Part shown: one piece after another, positions 1 through 5,510 of the stretch
How the letters are laid out: every line of letters begins with the position of its first letter
Numbering within the stretch: the first letter of the stretch is position 1
Assembly (NCBI GenBank): GCA_002427535.1
Contig: DIRK01000031.1
Location: 1 to 5,510, forward strand
Origin: Mageeibacillus sp. UBA5438
GTDB lineage: Bacteria; Bacillota; Clostridia; Saccharofermentanales; DTU023
DNA: 5,510 bases
Direction of reading: 5' to 3'
Translations under genes and position numbers: made by a program
Notes under the pieces: generated by a model
Told to the model about the DNA's origin: nothing
Databases searched by the model: none
What the model saw: the letters and a program-made list of their open reading frames with translations, nothing else

Positions 1-1
1 G

Positions 2-100
2 ATCGTCTACGATGACATCAAGGCAAAACGAGATGAGAACGGAATCGTCACGATGGGGATAAAGGAGTTTCTTGGGGATGAGGACAGTTTGGGGTTTTAG
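2..100 (+). CDS. C-terminal tail of a protein, probably a DUF4143-type ATPase (5' partial)
   Basis: An open frame enters from the left edge and ends at TAG 98-100, leaving 32 residues. The other forward frame starting at base 1 stops at once. The tail reads as a short strand, an N-G-I turn and a G-I-K-E-F-L segment. It lines up by eye with the last 28 or so residues of the complete ATPase at 3106-4308: both have I-V near the start, an acidic residue, a G-I or G-V about 13 residues on, then a hydrophobic-x-(D/E)-F-L ending. Many DUF4143 ATPases are known to end with such a 'G-I...DFL' segment. The assignment to that family is inferred from this short match. The catalytic part lies outside the window, so the function cannot be shown here. 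Confidence 0.5.
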   Translation: MVYDDIKAKRDENGIVTMGIKEFLGDEDSLGF

Positions 101-276
101 AAAATTTCGCCTTATCCGGTCACCTAAAATCAAATCAAAAATAAAAGACCAGGGATCATTCCTCCTCATTATGACACAAACGCTTTTTGGGTCTCGCACT
201 TTCCCTACATTTTGAGCGAACTACTCACTATTCCTTGTGAGAGCTTACGAATTTTCTAAACTATGCAGTAATTCTA

Positions 277-304
277 TTGATTATGCGTAAATATGCGCTA
301 TTAT
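277..304 (+). promoter_or_regulatory. Probable sigma-A promoter of argGH
   Basis: A -35 element TTGATT (277-282, four of six consensus bases) is followed after 16 bases by TATTAT (299-304, five of six). Transcription would start near 311, about 30 bases before the argG ATG. No other pair in the leader matches as well. Both ArgR-like sites touch this promoter: one fills the spacer and the other covers the start region. Confidence 0.55.
282..299. promoter_or_regulatory. ArgR/AhrC box-like site 1 (weak)
   Basis: An 18-base stretch centred at 290.5, TATGCGTAAATATGCGCT, keeps the TG....T core, the A/T-rich centre and the AT.C positions of the known ARG box pattern (TGAAT, four A/T, ATTCA). Its dyad symmetry is imperfect. 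It sits exactly in the spacer between the -35 and -10 elements, where a bound repressor would exclude RNA polymerase. It also contains a direct repeat TATGCG at 282-287 and 292-297. Assignment to ArgR is an inference from the pattern and from the downstream arginine genes. Confidence 0.35.
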
Positions 305-321
305 TGTAATAATTATTAAAT
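304..321. promoter_or_regulatory. ArgR/AhrC box-like site 2
   Basis: The 12-base perfect palindrome TAATAATTATTA (307-318) sits inside an 18-base stretch that matches most constrained positions of the ARG box: AAT on the left, four A/T in the centre, ATT and A on the right. The outer TG and C are lost. Its centre (312.5) is 22 bases from that of site 1. This is close to the roughly 21-base spacing known for paired ARG boxes bound by one ArgR hexamer. It covers the predicted transcription start of argG. Confidence 0.45.
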
Positions 322-342
322 ATTTTGCATTTGGAGTAAAAA

Positions 343-1698
343 ATGGCTGACGACATCAAGAAAATCGTACTCGCATATTCCGGAGGCTTAGACACCTCCG
401 TCATTATGACCTGGCTCAAAGAACATTATCCGGAAAGTGAAATCATTGCTGTCTCAGGCGATGTGGGACAAGGCGATGAACTGGAAGGTCTGGAAGAAAA
501 GGCCTTAAAGACAGGCGCTTCCAAACTCTATATCGAGGAACTAAAGGAAGAATTTGTCACCGACTACATCTACCCCACATTAAAGGCTGGTGCCAAATAC
601 GAAGGCGAATACCTCCTGGGCACTTCCTTTGCCCGACCGATCATCGCGAAGCGACTGGTGGAAATCGCCATGGCAGAAGGCGCCGACGCCATCTGTCACG
701 GTTGCACCGGAAAGGGCAACGACCAAGTACGCTTCGATCTCACGATCAGGGCCTTTGCCCCCGACATGAAAATCATCGCACCCTGGCGCGTCTGGGACAT
801 CCGCTCAAGAGACGACGCCATCGACTACGCCGAAAAACACCAGATCCCATTGAAGATCAGCCGCGAAACCAACTACTCCAAAGATAAAAATATCTGGCAT
901 CTCTCTCACGAGGGCATGGACCTCGAAAGCACTGAGAACGAACCCGATTACAACAAACCCGGTTTTCTGGAAATGTGTGTGTCACCGGAACAGGCACCCG
1001 ACGAGCCAAGCTACGTCAGCATTTCCTTCCTACAAGGTATCCCCGTTGCCGTCGATGGGCAAAAGCTTCCTCCTGTTCAATTAGTTCAACGCTTAAATGA
1101 CATCGGCGGCAAAAACGGGATCGGCCTGTTAGACATCGTTGAGAATCGCTTAGTCGGTATGAAAAGCCGCGGCGTCTACGAGACACCCGGCGGAACCCTG
1201 CTTTACAAAGCACACGAAATATTGGAAAGCATTACGCTCGACAAAGAAACATTGCAATTCAAACAGCAGATCGCCCAACGCTACGCGCAACTCGTCTACA
1301 ACGGACAGTGGTTCACGCCGCTTCGGGAAGCACTCGACGCCTTTGTCGACGAGACCCAACAAATGGTCACCGGCGAAGTCAAATTAAAACTCTACAAAGG
1401 CAACACAATCAACGCCGGTGTCTCATCCCCCTACTCGCTTTACGACCCCGAGCTTGCCACATTCAACGAGGATACCGTGTACAACCAAAACGACGCCACC
1501 GGTTTCATCTCGCTTTACGGACTGCCCCTCGAAGTGCGCGCCCGCATGTTGGCCAAAACACAAAAAACCACAAAGGATAACGAAAAAGCATGGAAAAACT
1601 CTGGAAAGGGCGAAGCGACGCAGAACTCAACCGCGCCGCTCACGATTTTAACGCTTCCATCCACATTGACCAGAAACTATACGAAGAAGACATCTTAG
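343..1698 (+). CDS. argG: Argininosuccinate synthase, with an anomalous C-terminal extension
   Basis: This enzyme of arginine synthesis condenses citrulline and aspartate, using ATP, to argininosuccinate in the cytoplasm. The N-terminal nucleotide-binding domain has the PP-loop motif SGGLDTS at residues 13-19. The family motif GCTGKGNDQVRF lies at 120-131 and SPYSLYDPE at 362-370. The ATG at 343 follows GGAG (333-336) by six bases and gives the usual family N-terminus. Homology-like sequence ends near residue 405 (GLPLEVRARMLAK). Bacillus-type ArgG proteins are about 400 residues, yet this frame runs to 451 and overlaps argH by 109 bases. The last 40 or so residues are rich in T, N, S and K and are simply argH read out of frame. 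A one-base shift at A6 (1562-1567) would give 412 residues ending at TAA 1578-1580. Identity is certain; the true 3' end is not. Confidence 0.95.
   Translation: MADDIKKIVLAYSGGLDTSVIMTWLKEHYPESEIIAVSGDVGQGDELEGLEEKALKTGASKLYIEELKEEFVTDYIYPTLKAGAKYEGEYLLGTSFARPIIAKRLVEIAMAEGADAICHGCTGKGNDQVRFDLTIRAFAPDMKIIAPWRVWDIRSRDDAIDYAEKHQIPLKISRETNYSKDKNIWHLSHEGMDLESTENEPDYNKPGFLEMCVSPEQAPDEPSYVSISFLQGIPVAVDGQKLPPVQLVQRLNDIGGKNGIGLLDIVENRLVGMKSRGVYETPGGTLLYKAHEILESITLDKETLQFKQQIAQRYAQLVYNGQWFTPLREALDAFVDETQQMVTGEVKLKLYKGNTINAGVSSPYSLYDPELATFNEDTVYNQNDATGFISLYGLPLEVRARMLAKTQKTTKDNEKAWKNSGKGEATQNSTAPLTILTLPSTLTRNYTKKTS
1562..1580 (+). other. A6 run and alternative argG stop (suspected frameshift site)
   Basis: Six A's at 1562-1567 are followed, in the -1 frame, by a TAA at 1578-1580. 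One extra A here, or a -1 slip on the AAA codon 1564-1566, would replace the long tail with N-H-K-G and a stop at 412 residues. That length suits the family and leaves nine bases to the argH ATG. The sequence cannot tell an assembly error from a true mutation or slippage. Confidence 0.55.
1572..1577 (+). promoter_or_regulatory. Ribosome binding site of argH
   Basis: AAAGGA lies 12 bases before the ATG at 1590, a slightly long spacing. It overlaps the alternative argG stop, the usual arrangement for translational coupling of two operon genes. In the frame as given, ribosomes on argG would instead pass over this site and on to 1698. Confidence 0.5.
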
Positions 1699-2999
1699 GC
1701 TCCATCGCGCACGCCGTGATGCTCGGTGAAACGGGCATCATCAAGGTGGGGGAATCCCACCTCATCGTGGCAGGATTAAAAGCAATCCTCGCGGATATCA
1801 AAAGCGGGGAACTGGTTATCGACCCCACAAGTGAAGACATCCACAGCTTCATCGAAATCACACTCACCGAGCGTATCGGCGACATCGGCAAACACCTGCA
1901 CACAGGAAGAAGTCGAAACGATCAGGTGGCGCTCGATTTTCGCATGTACATCCACCGCAGGCTCCAAAAAATCGACTATTCTCTTCGATCTTTGATTCTC
2001 ACCTTTGCCGAGATTGCCGAAGCCCATACAGAAACGATCATGCCGGGCTACACGCATCTGCAGCGCGCTCAGCCCGTGACCTTCGGGCACTATCTCATGG
2101 CCTATGCCGCCATGTTCCTGCGCGACATTGAGCGCATCGAGGACGCCGAAAAACGCTTACTTGTTTCCCCTTTGGGCGCGGGTGCTTTAGCCGGAACCAC
2201 ACATCCCATCGACCGCAAAATGACACAGCAACTACTGGGCTTTCAAAAGATCGCCCAAAACTCCATTGACGCTGTCTCCGACCGAGACTTCGCGATCGAG
2301 ACAGCCTTCATCCTGAGCCTCATCATGGCGCATCTGTCACGATTATCAGAAGAGATCATCTTGTTCAGCTCCTGCGAATTTGGATTTCTCTCCCTTTCTG
2401 AGCAATTTTCCACCGGATCAAGCATCATGCCGCAAAAGAAAAATCCTGACATCGCGGAACTATCTCGCGGAAAAACAGGAAGAGTCTACGGTTCGCTCAT
2501 GGCGCTCTTGACCCTTATCAAGGGGCTGCCTTTGGCCTACAACAAAGACATGCAAGAAGATAAGGAACTCCTCATCGACGCGCTTGACACCGTTTCGGCT
2601 TGTCTTCCCTTAACATGTGACATGCTGTTGTCCATGACCGTTCATAAAGAACGCATGTTAAAAGCCGCCGAAGAAGGCTATTTGAATGCCACCGATTGCG
2701 CGGATTACCTGTCGAAGAAGGGCATGCCCTTTCGCGAAAGCTATGAATTGACGGGGAGGATCGTCGCCTACGCCCAAGAACAGGAAAAAGTTTTAGAAGA
2801 GCTATCGTTAGACGAATATCAAGTATTCTCACCACTGTTCGAAGAAGACATCTTTCATGCCATCACCCTCATTGAATGCGTCAAGGCGAGAAAATCGGAG
2901 GGCGGCACCTCCCCTGAATCCGTTATGACGCAAATCGGAGAAGTAAGAGATCGGTTGACGGATCGGAATCATTCGAATGTAATCGAACAATTGGCCTAA
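1590..2999 (+). CDS. argH: Argininosuccinate lyase
   Basis: It cleaves argininosuccinate to arginine and fumarate, the last step of arginine synthesis, as a cytoplasmic homotetramer of the fumarase/aspartase superfamily. Visible motifs in order are: NASIHIDQKLYEEDILGSIAH (N-terminal substrate region, 21-41), HTGRSRNDQV (104-113), GYTHLQRAQP (153-162, with the catalytic-type His156), and the superfamily signature GSSIMPQKKNPD (276-287, with the mobile-loop serine at 277 or 278). The C-terminal segment VKARKSEGGTSPESV (431-445) is the usual ArgH ending. The length of 469 is normal. The start MEKLWKGRSDAEL corresponds to the common M-x-KLWGGRF, with small departures. It follows argG in the same transcript and completes the step after it. 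All key residues seem intact, so the enzyme should be active. Confidence 0.96.
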   Translation: MEKLWKGRSDAELNRAAHDFNASIHIDQKLYEEDILGSIAHAVMLGETGIIKVGESHLIVAGLKAILADIKSGELVIDPTSEDIHSFIEITLTERIGDIGKHLHTGRSRNDQVALDFRMYIHRRLQKIDYSLRSLILTFAEIAEAHTETIMPGYTHLQRAQPVTFGHYLMAYAAMFLRDIERIEDAEKRLLVSPLGAGALAGTTHPIDRKMTQQLLGFQKIAQNSIDAVSDRDFAIETAFILSLIMAHLSRLSEEIILFSSCEFGFLSLSEQFSTGSSIMPQKKNPDIAELSRGKTGRVYGSLMALLTLIKGLPLAYNKDMQEDKELLIDALDTVSACLPLTCDMLLSMTVHKERMLKAAEEGYLNATDCADYLSKKGMPFRESYELTGRIVAYAQEQEKVLEELSLDEYQVFSPLFEEDIFHAITLIECVKARKSEGGTSPESVMTQIGEVRDRLTDRNHSNVIEQLA

Positions 3000-3041
3000 T
3001 AGTTAAATAATTCCAATTAAATCGAAAGAAAATGAAATTCT

Positions 3042-3073
3042 CACAATTATTCGAAACCATTCGAATAATTGTG
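3042..3073. repeat. Perfect 14-bp inverted repeat, likely operator or hairpin
   Basis: The arms CACAATTATTCGAA (3042-3055) and TTCGAATAATTGTG (3060-3073) are exact reverse complements around the 4-base loop ACCA. The right arm ends inside the TG of a probable extended -10 element, which suggests a repressor site for the ATPase gene. The stem has only four G/C pairs per arm and is followed by TTATTAT rather than a clean T-run. A role as terminator for argGH is therefore possible but weak. No other terminator is visible after argH. Confidence 0.7.
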
Positions 3074-3080
3074 TTATTAT
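3072..3080 (+). promoter_or_regulatory. Probable extended -10 promoter of the ATPase gene
   Basis: TGT followed by TATTAT (3075-3080) fits the extended -10 pattern TGnTATAAT with five of six hexamer bases. The -35 region is poor: TTCGAA at 3050-3055 matches three of six, with a 19-base spacer. That is common for extended -10 promoters. The start point would be near 3087, shortly before the ribosome binding site. Confidence 0.4.
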
Positions 3081-3093
3081 AAAGCTGTCAAGC

Positions 3094-3099
3094 GAGGAG
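3094..3099 (+). promoter_or_regulatory. Ribosome binding site deciding the ATPase start
   Basis: GAGGAG is a strong Shine-Dalgarno match. Its spacing is three bases to the ATG at 3103 and six to the ATG at 3106. The second spacing is near the optimum, so 3106 is the likelier start, though both are in frame and differ by one methionine. Confidence 0.6.
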
Positions 3100-3105
3100 A
3101 GAATG

Positions 3106-4308
3106 ATGTTTAAACGTGATCATTATTTAAACAAGCTCATTGAATTTCAAGACAGCGAGTTTGTGAAAGTCATCACGGGCGTGCGCCGATCGGGAAAATC
3201 CTTTCTTTTGACTCAGTTTTATCAACACCTTGAACGCTCCGGTCACGGGGAGCGCGTGATCTTTTTGAACTTCGAACATCCTGATACCTTTCCCCTGCAC
3301 CAAGCCGACGCGCTTTACGCGTACATCAAAGAGAACTTAGGCGATCGCCGTCAAGATGAAAAAATCTATTTTCTTTTTGACGAAATACAAGAGGTCGACG
3401 GGTGGCAAAAACTGATCAACGGCCTGCGGGTTGCCTACCATTGTGACATCTACATCACCGGATCCAATGCCAATCTACTCTCGGGAGAACTGGCCACATA
3501 CCTCTCTGGCCGCTATGTCGAAATCCATGTATTTCCCTTTTCGTTTTCAGAATTGTTGCTCCTTCATCATGCGGAACATCCGCGAGACAAGCAGGCGTTG
3601 TTTGAGGACTACATGCAATACGGGGGGTTCCCTCCCGTCGCATTACTGGAGAATGACGCCCTCAAACAAGATGTGTTGAAAGGGATCTACGACAGCATCA
3701 TCTTAAAAGATGTCTCTTTACGAGGACAGGTCGCAAACATCAACGTCCTTCTCAAAATCGCTTCATACCTGATGGACAATGTCGGCAACATCGTATCCAC
3801 CAATCGTATGGTCAAATATCTTAATGCAACCGGTTCCAAAACGAGCTTTGACACGGTGGATAAATATCTGAGGCTCTTGGAAAACGCCTACGCTTTTTAC
3901 CATGTTGTCCGCTATGACATACGAGGTAAAGAACGCTTGAAAACCAATGGCAAATATTACAGCGTTGATCCGGGACTCCGCAACAGTGTCATCGGTCGAC
4001 CCGATACGAACCTTGGCTCGCAAATTGAGAATATGGTTTTTCTCAAACTGCTGCAATCAGGCTATCAGGTGTTTGTCGGCAAATACGATGAACGCGAAAT
4101 CGACTTTGTCTGCTTCAAAAACCGTGACGTGAAGTATGTCCAGGTTGCCTATCAGATACCCTCCGGCTCTGATCGCGAACTCCAAAACCTGCTCTTGGTA
4201 CGCGACAACTACGAGCGCATCATTGTAACACTTGACTTTGCCGCGGTCGGGACGAGAGAAGGCGTGAGCATCATCCATCTATTTGATTTTTTAGAACAAA
4301 CGCTTTAA
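3106..4308 (+). CDS. AAA-type ATPase with C-terminal DUF4143 domain
   Basis: This is a stand-alone P-loop ATPase of the AAA_14/DUF4143 type, common in bacteria and of mostly unknown role. Counting from the ATG at 3103, Walker A is GVRRSGKS (26-33) and Walker B is IYFLFDE (88-94) with D93 and E94. A sensor-1-like ITGSNANLLSGEL lies at 118-130, and FPFSFSELL (144-152) follows. The DUF4143 part covers roughly 200-400. It has SQIENMVFLKL (306-316) and REIDFVCF (331-338), which recall a PD-(D/E)xK nuclease fold. The expected lysine is absent (YVQVAY, 345-350), so nuclease activity is unlikely. There is no signal peptide or membrane segment. Two ATGs stand in tandem at 3103 and 3106. GAGGAG (3094-3099) is six bases from the second but only three from the first, so 3106 (400 residues) is preferred. 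It has its own promoter and appears monocistronic. Confidence 0.85.
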   Translation: MFKRDHYLNKLIEFQDSEFVKVITGVRRSGKSFLLTQFYQHLERSGHGERVIFLNFEHPDTFPLHQADALYAYIKENLGDRRQDEKIYFLFDEIQEVDGWQKLINGLRVAYHCDIYITGSNANLLSGELATYLSGRYVEIHVFPFSFSELLLLHHAEHPRDKQALFEDYMQYGGFPPVALLENDALKQDVLKGIYDSIILKDVSLRGQVANINVLLKIASYLMDNVGNIVSTNRMVKYLNATGSKTSFDTVDKYLRLLENAYAFYHVVRYDIRGKERLKTNGKYYSVDPGLRNSVIGRPDTNLGSQIENMVFLKLLQSGYQVFVGKYDEREIDFVCFKNRDVKYVQVAYQIPSGSDRELQNLLLVRDNYERIIVTLDFAAVGTREGVSIIHLFDFLEQTL

Positions 4309-4394
4309 GCTCACACATCGGGATCCTCTCAGATCCATCTGCTAAAATAAACAATATCCTAGATATAAATTTACTGAATAGAGAGGCATGGTCC
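4309..4394. other. Spacer between the ATPase and acetyltransferase genes
   Basis: These 86 bases hold a small hairpin, GGATC (4321-4325) with GATCC (4332-4336) and a six-base loop. No T-run follows, so it is at best a poor terminator. TATAAA (4364-4369) could be a -10 element for the acetyltransferase, but no good -35 stands 16-18 bases before it. The ribosome binding site GAGAGG (4381-4386) is eight bases before the ATG at 4395. Confidence 0.4.
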
Positions 4395-4967
4395 ATGCAA
4401 TATCGTTTAGCCACCGTCGAAGACATCCCCGCCGTTGAGGCACTGCAAAAAAGATACCATGTCAGCACCATTTCAGATGAAGACCGCCCGGACGGCTTTG
4501 TCACCACGCTTTTCACCCCCGAGCAATTTCAATCGCTCATCGAAGATGAACAGGGGTTGAGCATCGCCGTCGATGAGGGGAAGGTCGTAGGCTACGCCAT
4601 GGCCGCCTCCTGGGATTACTGGTCCGCCTGGCCTTTATTCCGGCACATGATAGGAGACCTGCCGACCATCGAGTACCTGGGGGAGAAACTCTCCACCGAA
4701 AACTCCTACCAGTACGGCCCCATCTGCATTGACAAGGCGTATCGGGGGACTAAAGTACTGCCCAATCTTTTTGAATTTTCAAGACGCTCCATGATGGATC
4801 GCTACCCGATCATGGTCACCTTCATTAACCAGATCAATCCCCGGTCCCTAAAGGCCCATGTCGACAAGCTGAAAATCGACATTGTGAAGCCCTTTGTTTT
4901 TAACAACAATAATTACTACGCCTTAGCCTATGACATGACGGTCAAAACGGCCGGATCGACCCTCTGA
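4395..4967 (+). CDS. GNAT-family N-acetyltransferase
   Basis: This 190-residue protein has the layout of a GNAT-fold acyltransferase, which moves an acetyl group from acetyl-CoA to an amine. The N-terminal strand and helix are QYRLATVEDIPAVEALQKRY (2-21). SIAVDEGKVVGYAMA (56-70) is the typical beta-hairpin strand pair. YGPICIDKAYRGTKVLPNLFEF (107-128) covers motif A and the pyrophosphate loop. The usual R/Q-x-x-G-x-G/A is altered here to Y-R-G-T-K-V-L, so CoA binding may be modified. The C-terminal half (FINQINPRSLKAHVDKL, 143-159) matches the late helix in which GNAT proteins often have an N-P-R/A-S pattern. The ATG at 4395 has GAGAGG eight bases upstream; an earlier ATG at 4388 is out of frame. 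The exporter gene begins 13 bases after its stop, so the two are probably co-transcribed. The substrate is unknown. Confidence 0.75.
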   Translation: MQYRLATVEDIPAVEALQKRYHVSTISDEDRPDGFVTTLFTPEQFQSLIEDEQGLSIAVDEGKVVGYAMAASWDYWSAWPLFRHMIGDLPTIEYLGEKLSTENSYQYGPICIDKAYRGTKVLPNLFEFSRRSMMDRYPIMVTFINQINPRSLKAHVDKLKIDIVKPFVFNNNNYYALAYDMTVKTAGSTL

Positions 4968-4980
4968 CCGCCGATCGATC

Positions 4981-5510
4981 ATGTTTAGCTGGGTCAACTT
5001 TCTCACCTATGTGACGGTCACCTCGGCCACCCCCGGCCCGAACAACATCCTGTCCATGAATAACGGCGGGCAGTTGGGCTTGAAAAAATCCTATCGCTTT
5101 AATTTAGGCATTTTTGTCGGCTTCTTCATCGTGGCTTTTGGAACCACGATGTTAAGCCACTCCCTCCACGCCGCCCTGCCGGTCATTAAGAAGCCCATGC
5201 TCATCTTGGGCGCGCTCTATTTACTGTATTTAGCCTGGACCATTTTCAGGTCCTCTGAGATTGAAAAAAAGGCGACGAAAGCAAAATTCATATCGGGATT
5301 GTTACTGCAGTTTATTAACCCACAAAGCTATCTCTACTCTTTGGCATCTATGGAAGCCTTTGTCTTGCCCTATTACCAAGGCAATATTCCGGCCATTACG
5401 GGTTTCGTCCTCATCCTCACCACGATTGTTGTCTTATTCACGCTGGCGTGGGCAATGTTCGGCCAATTGTTTCACGCGCTTTTTACGCGCTACCGAAAAA
5501 TCACGAACAC
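4981..5510 (+). CDS. LysE/RhtB-family amino acid exporter (3' partial)
   Basis: An inner-membrane protein of the LysE superfamily, whose members export amino acids such as lysine, arginine, threonine or homoserine. 176 complete residues are present and the frame is open at the right edge; the family is about 190-210 long, so roughly 20-30 residues are missing. The diagnostic N-terminal motif ATPGPNNI is at 16-23. Hydrophobic segments lie near 5-25, 41-60, 70-89, 105-130 (weaker) and 138-165. The second family motif is FINPQSYLYS (111-120), where many members have N-P-K. The ATG at 4981 is the only possible ATG start, because an in-frame TGA lies at 4936-4938. No Shine-Dalgarno stands before it, so translation may depend on coupling from the acetyltransferase stop 13 bases upstream. 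The substrate cannot be named. Confidence 0.88.
   Translation, partial: MFSWVNFLTYVTVTSATPGPNNILSMNNGGQLGLKKSYRFNLGIFVGFFIVAFGTTMLSHSLHAALPVIKKPMLILGALYLLYLAWTIFRSSEIEKKATKAKFISGLLLQFINPQSYLYSLASMEAFVLPYYQGNIPAITGFVLILTTIVVLFTLAWAMFGQLFHALFTRYRKITN

Larger units (their letters stand above)
101..342. other. Non-coding leader between the upstream gene and argG
   Basis: These 242 bases hold no convincing gene on either strand. The left two thirds show no clear promoter or terminator. The only hairpin noted is CTCAC (224-228) with GTGAG (237-241), an 8-base loop and no T-run after it, so it is not a convincing terminator. The right third, from about 260, is very AT-rich and carries the argG promoter and operator-like palindromes listed separately. 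Confidence 0.6.

Noticed and set aside
224..241. Hairpin CTCAC...GTGAG in the argG leader as a possible terminator or attenuator
   Set aside because: Five-pair stem, eight-base loop, no T-run and no leader peptide or T-box features.
1016..1362. Open frames on the minus strand inside argG
   Set aside because: They lie opposite well-conserved argG coding sequence, have no ribosome binding sites noted and resemble no known protein; they are shadows.
1563..1569. Canonical programmed -1 slippery heptamer at the end of argG
   Set aside because: In the argG frame the heptamer is A AAA ACC, which allows re-pairing of only the first tRNA; A AAA AAC would be needed, so programmed frameshifting is not supported over a plain indel.
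3042..3080. Inverted repeat as the end of a mobile element or a CRISPR-like repeat
   Set aside because: It is a single copy with no transposase, target duplication or further repeats in the window.
4954..4980. Inverted repeat GATCGA / TCGATC around the acetyltransferase stop, abutting the exporter ATG
   Set aside because: Only six base pairs with a 15-base loop and no T-run; too short to call a terminator or a translational switch.

Overview
The window looks like a chromosomal segment of a bacterium, most likely of the Bacillota (Firmicutes). The grounds are GGAG-type ribosome binding sites, AT-rich intergenic DNA around moderately GC coding DNA, an argG-argH pair behind ArgR-type operator-like palindromes, and the kind of ATPase present. 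The genus cannot be told from the sequence. Every gene seen is on the + strand.

Layout: (a) 2-100 is the C-terminal tail of a gene that began upstream. It is probably the end of a DUF4143-type ATPase, because it aligns by eye with the end of the complete ATPase further on. (b) 101-342 is a non-coding leader with a good promoter (277-304) overlapped by two ArgR-box-like sequences. (c) argG (343-1698) and argH (1590-2999) encode the last two enzymes of arginine synthesis: argininosuccinate synthase, then argininosuccinate lyase. (d) 3000-3102 is a short AT-rich spacer with a perfect 14-bp inverted repeat over a probable extended -10 promoter. (e) 3106-4308 encodes a stand-alone AAA ATPase with a C-terminal DUF4143 domain. 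(f) After 86 bases comes a GNAT-fold acetyltransferase (4395-4967), followed 13 bases later by a LysE/RhtB-type amino acid exporter (from 4981) that runs off the right edge.

Working together: ArgG joins citrulline and aspartate to argininosuccinate using ATP, and ArgH splits this into arginine and fumarate. The operator-like sites suggest repression by arginine through ArgR/AhrC. The acetyltransferase and exporter are probably co-transcribed and may act on one small amine or amino acid, but the substrate is unknown. The ATPase has its own promoter and looks independent.

The most notable oddity is the 3' end of argG. Its frame runs 109 bases into argH and adds a tail of about 40 residues unlike the family. 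A one-base shift at a run of six A's (1562-1567) would end ArgG at 412 residues on a TAA nine bases before the argH start. I see no CRISPR array, RNA gene, insertion sequence or clearly new multi-gene system. Apart from the argG end and the operator candidates, the region is fairly ordinary.
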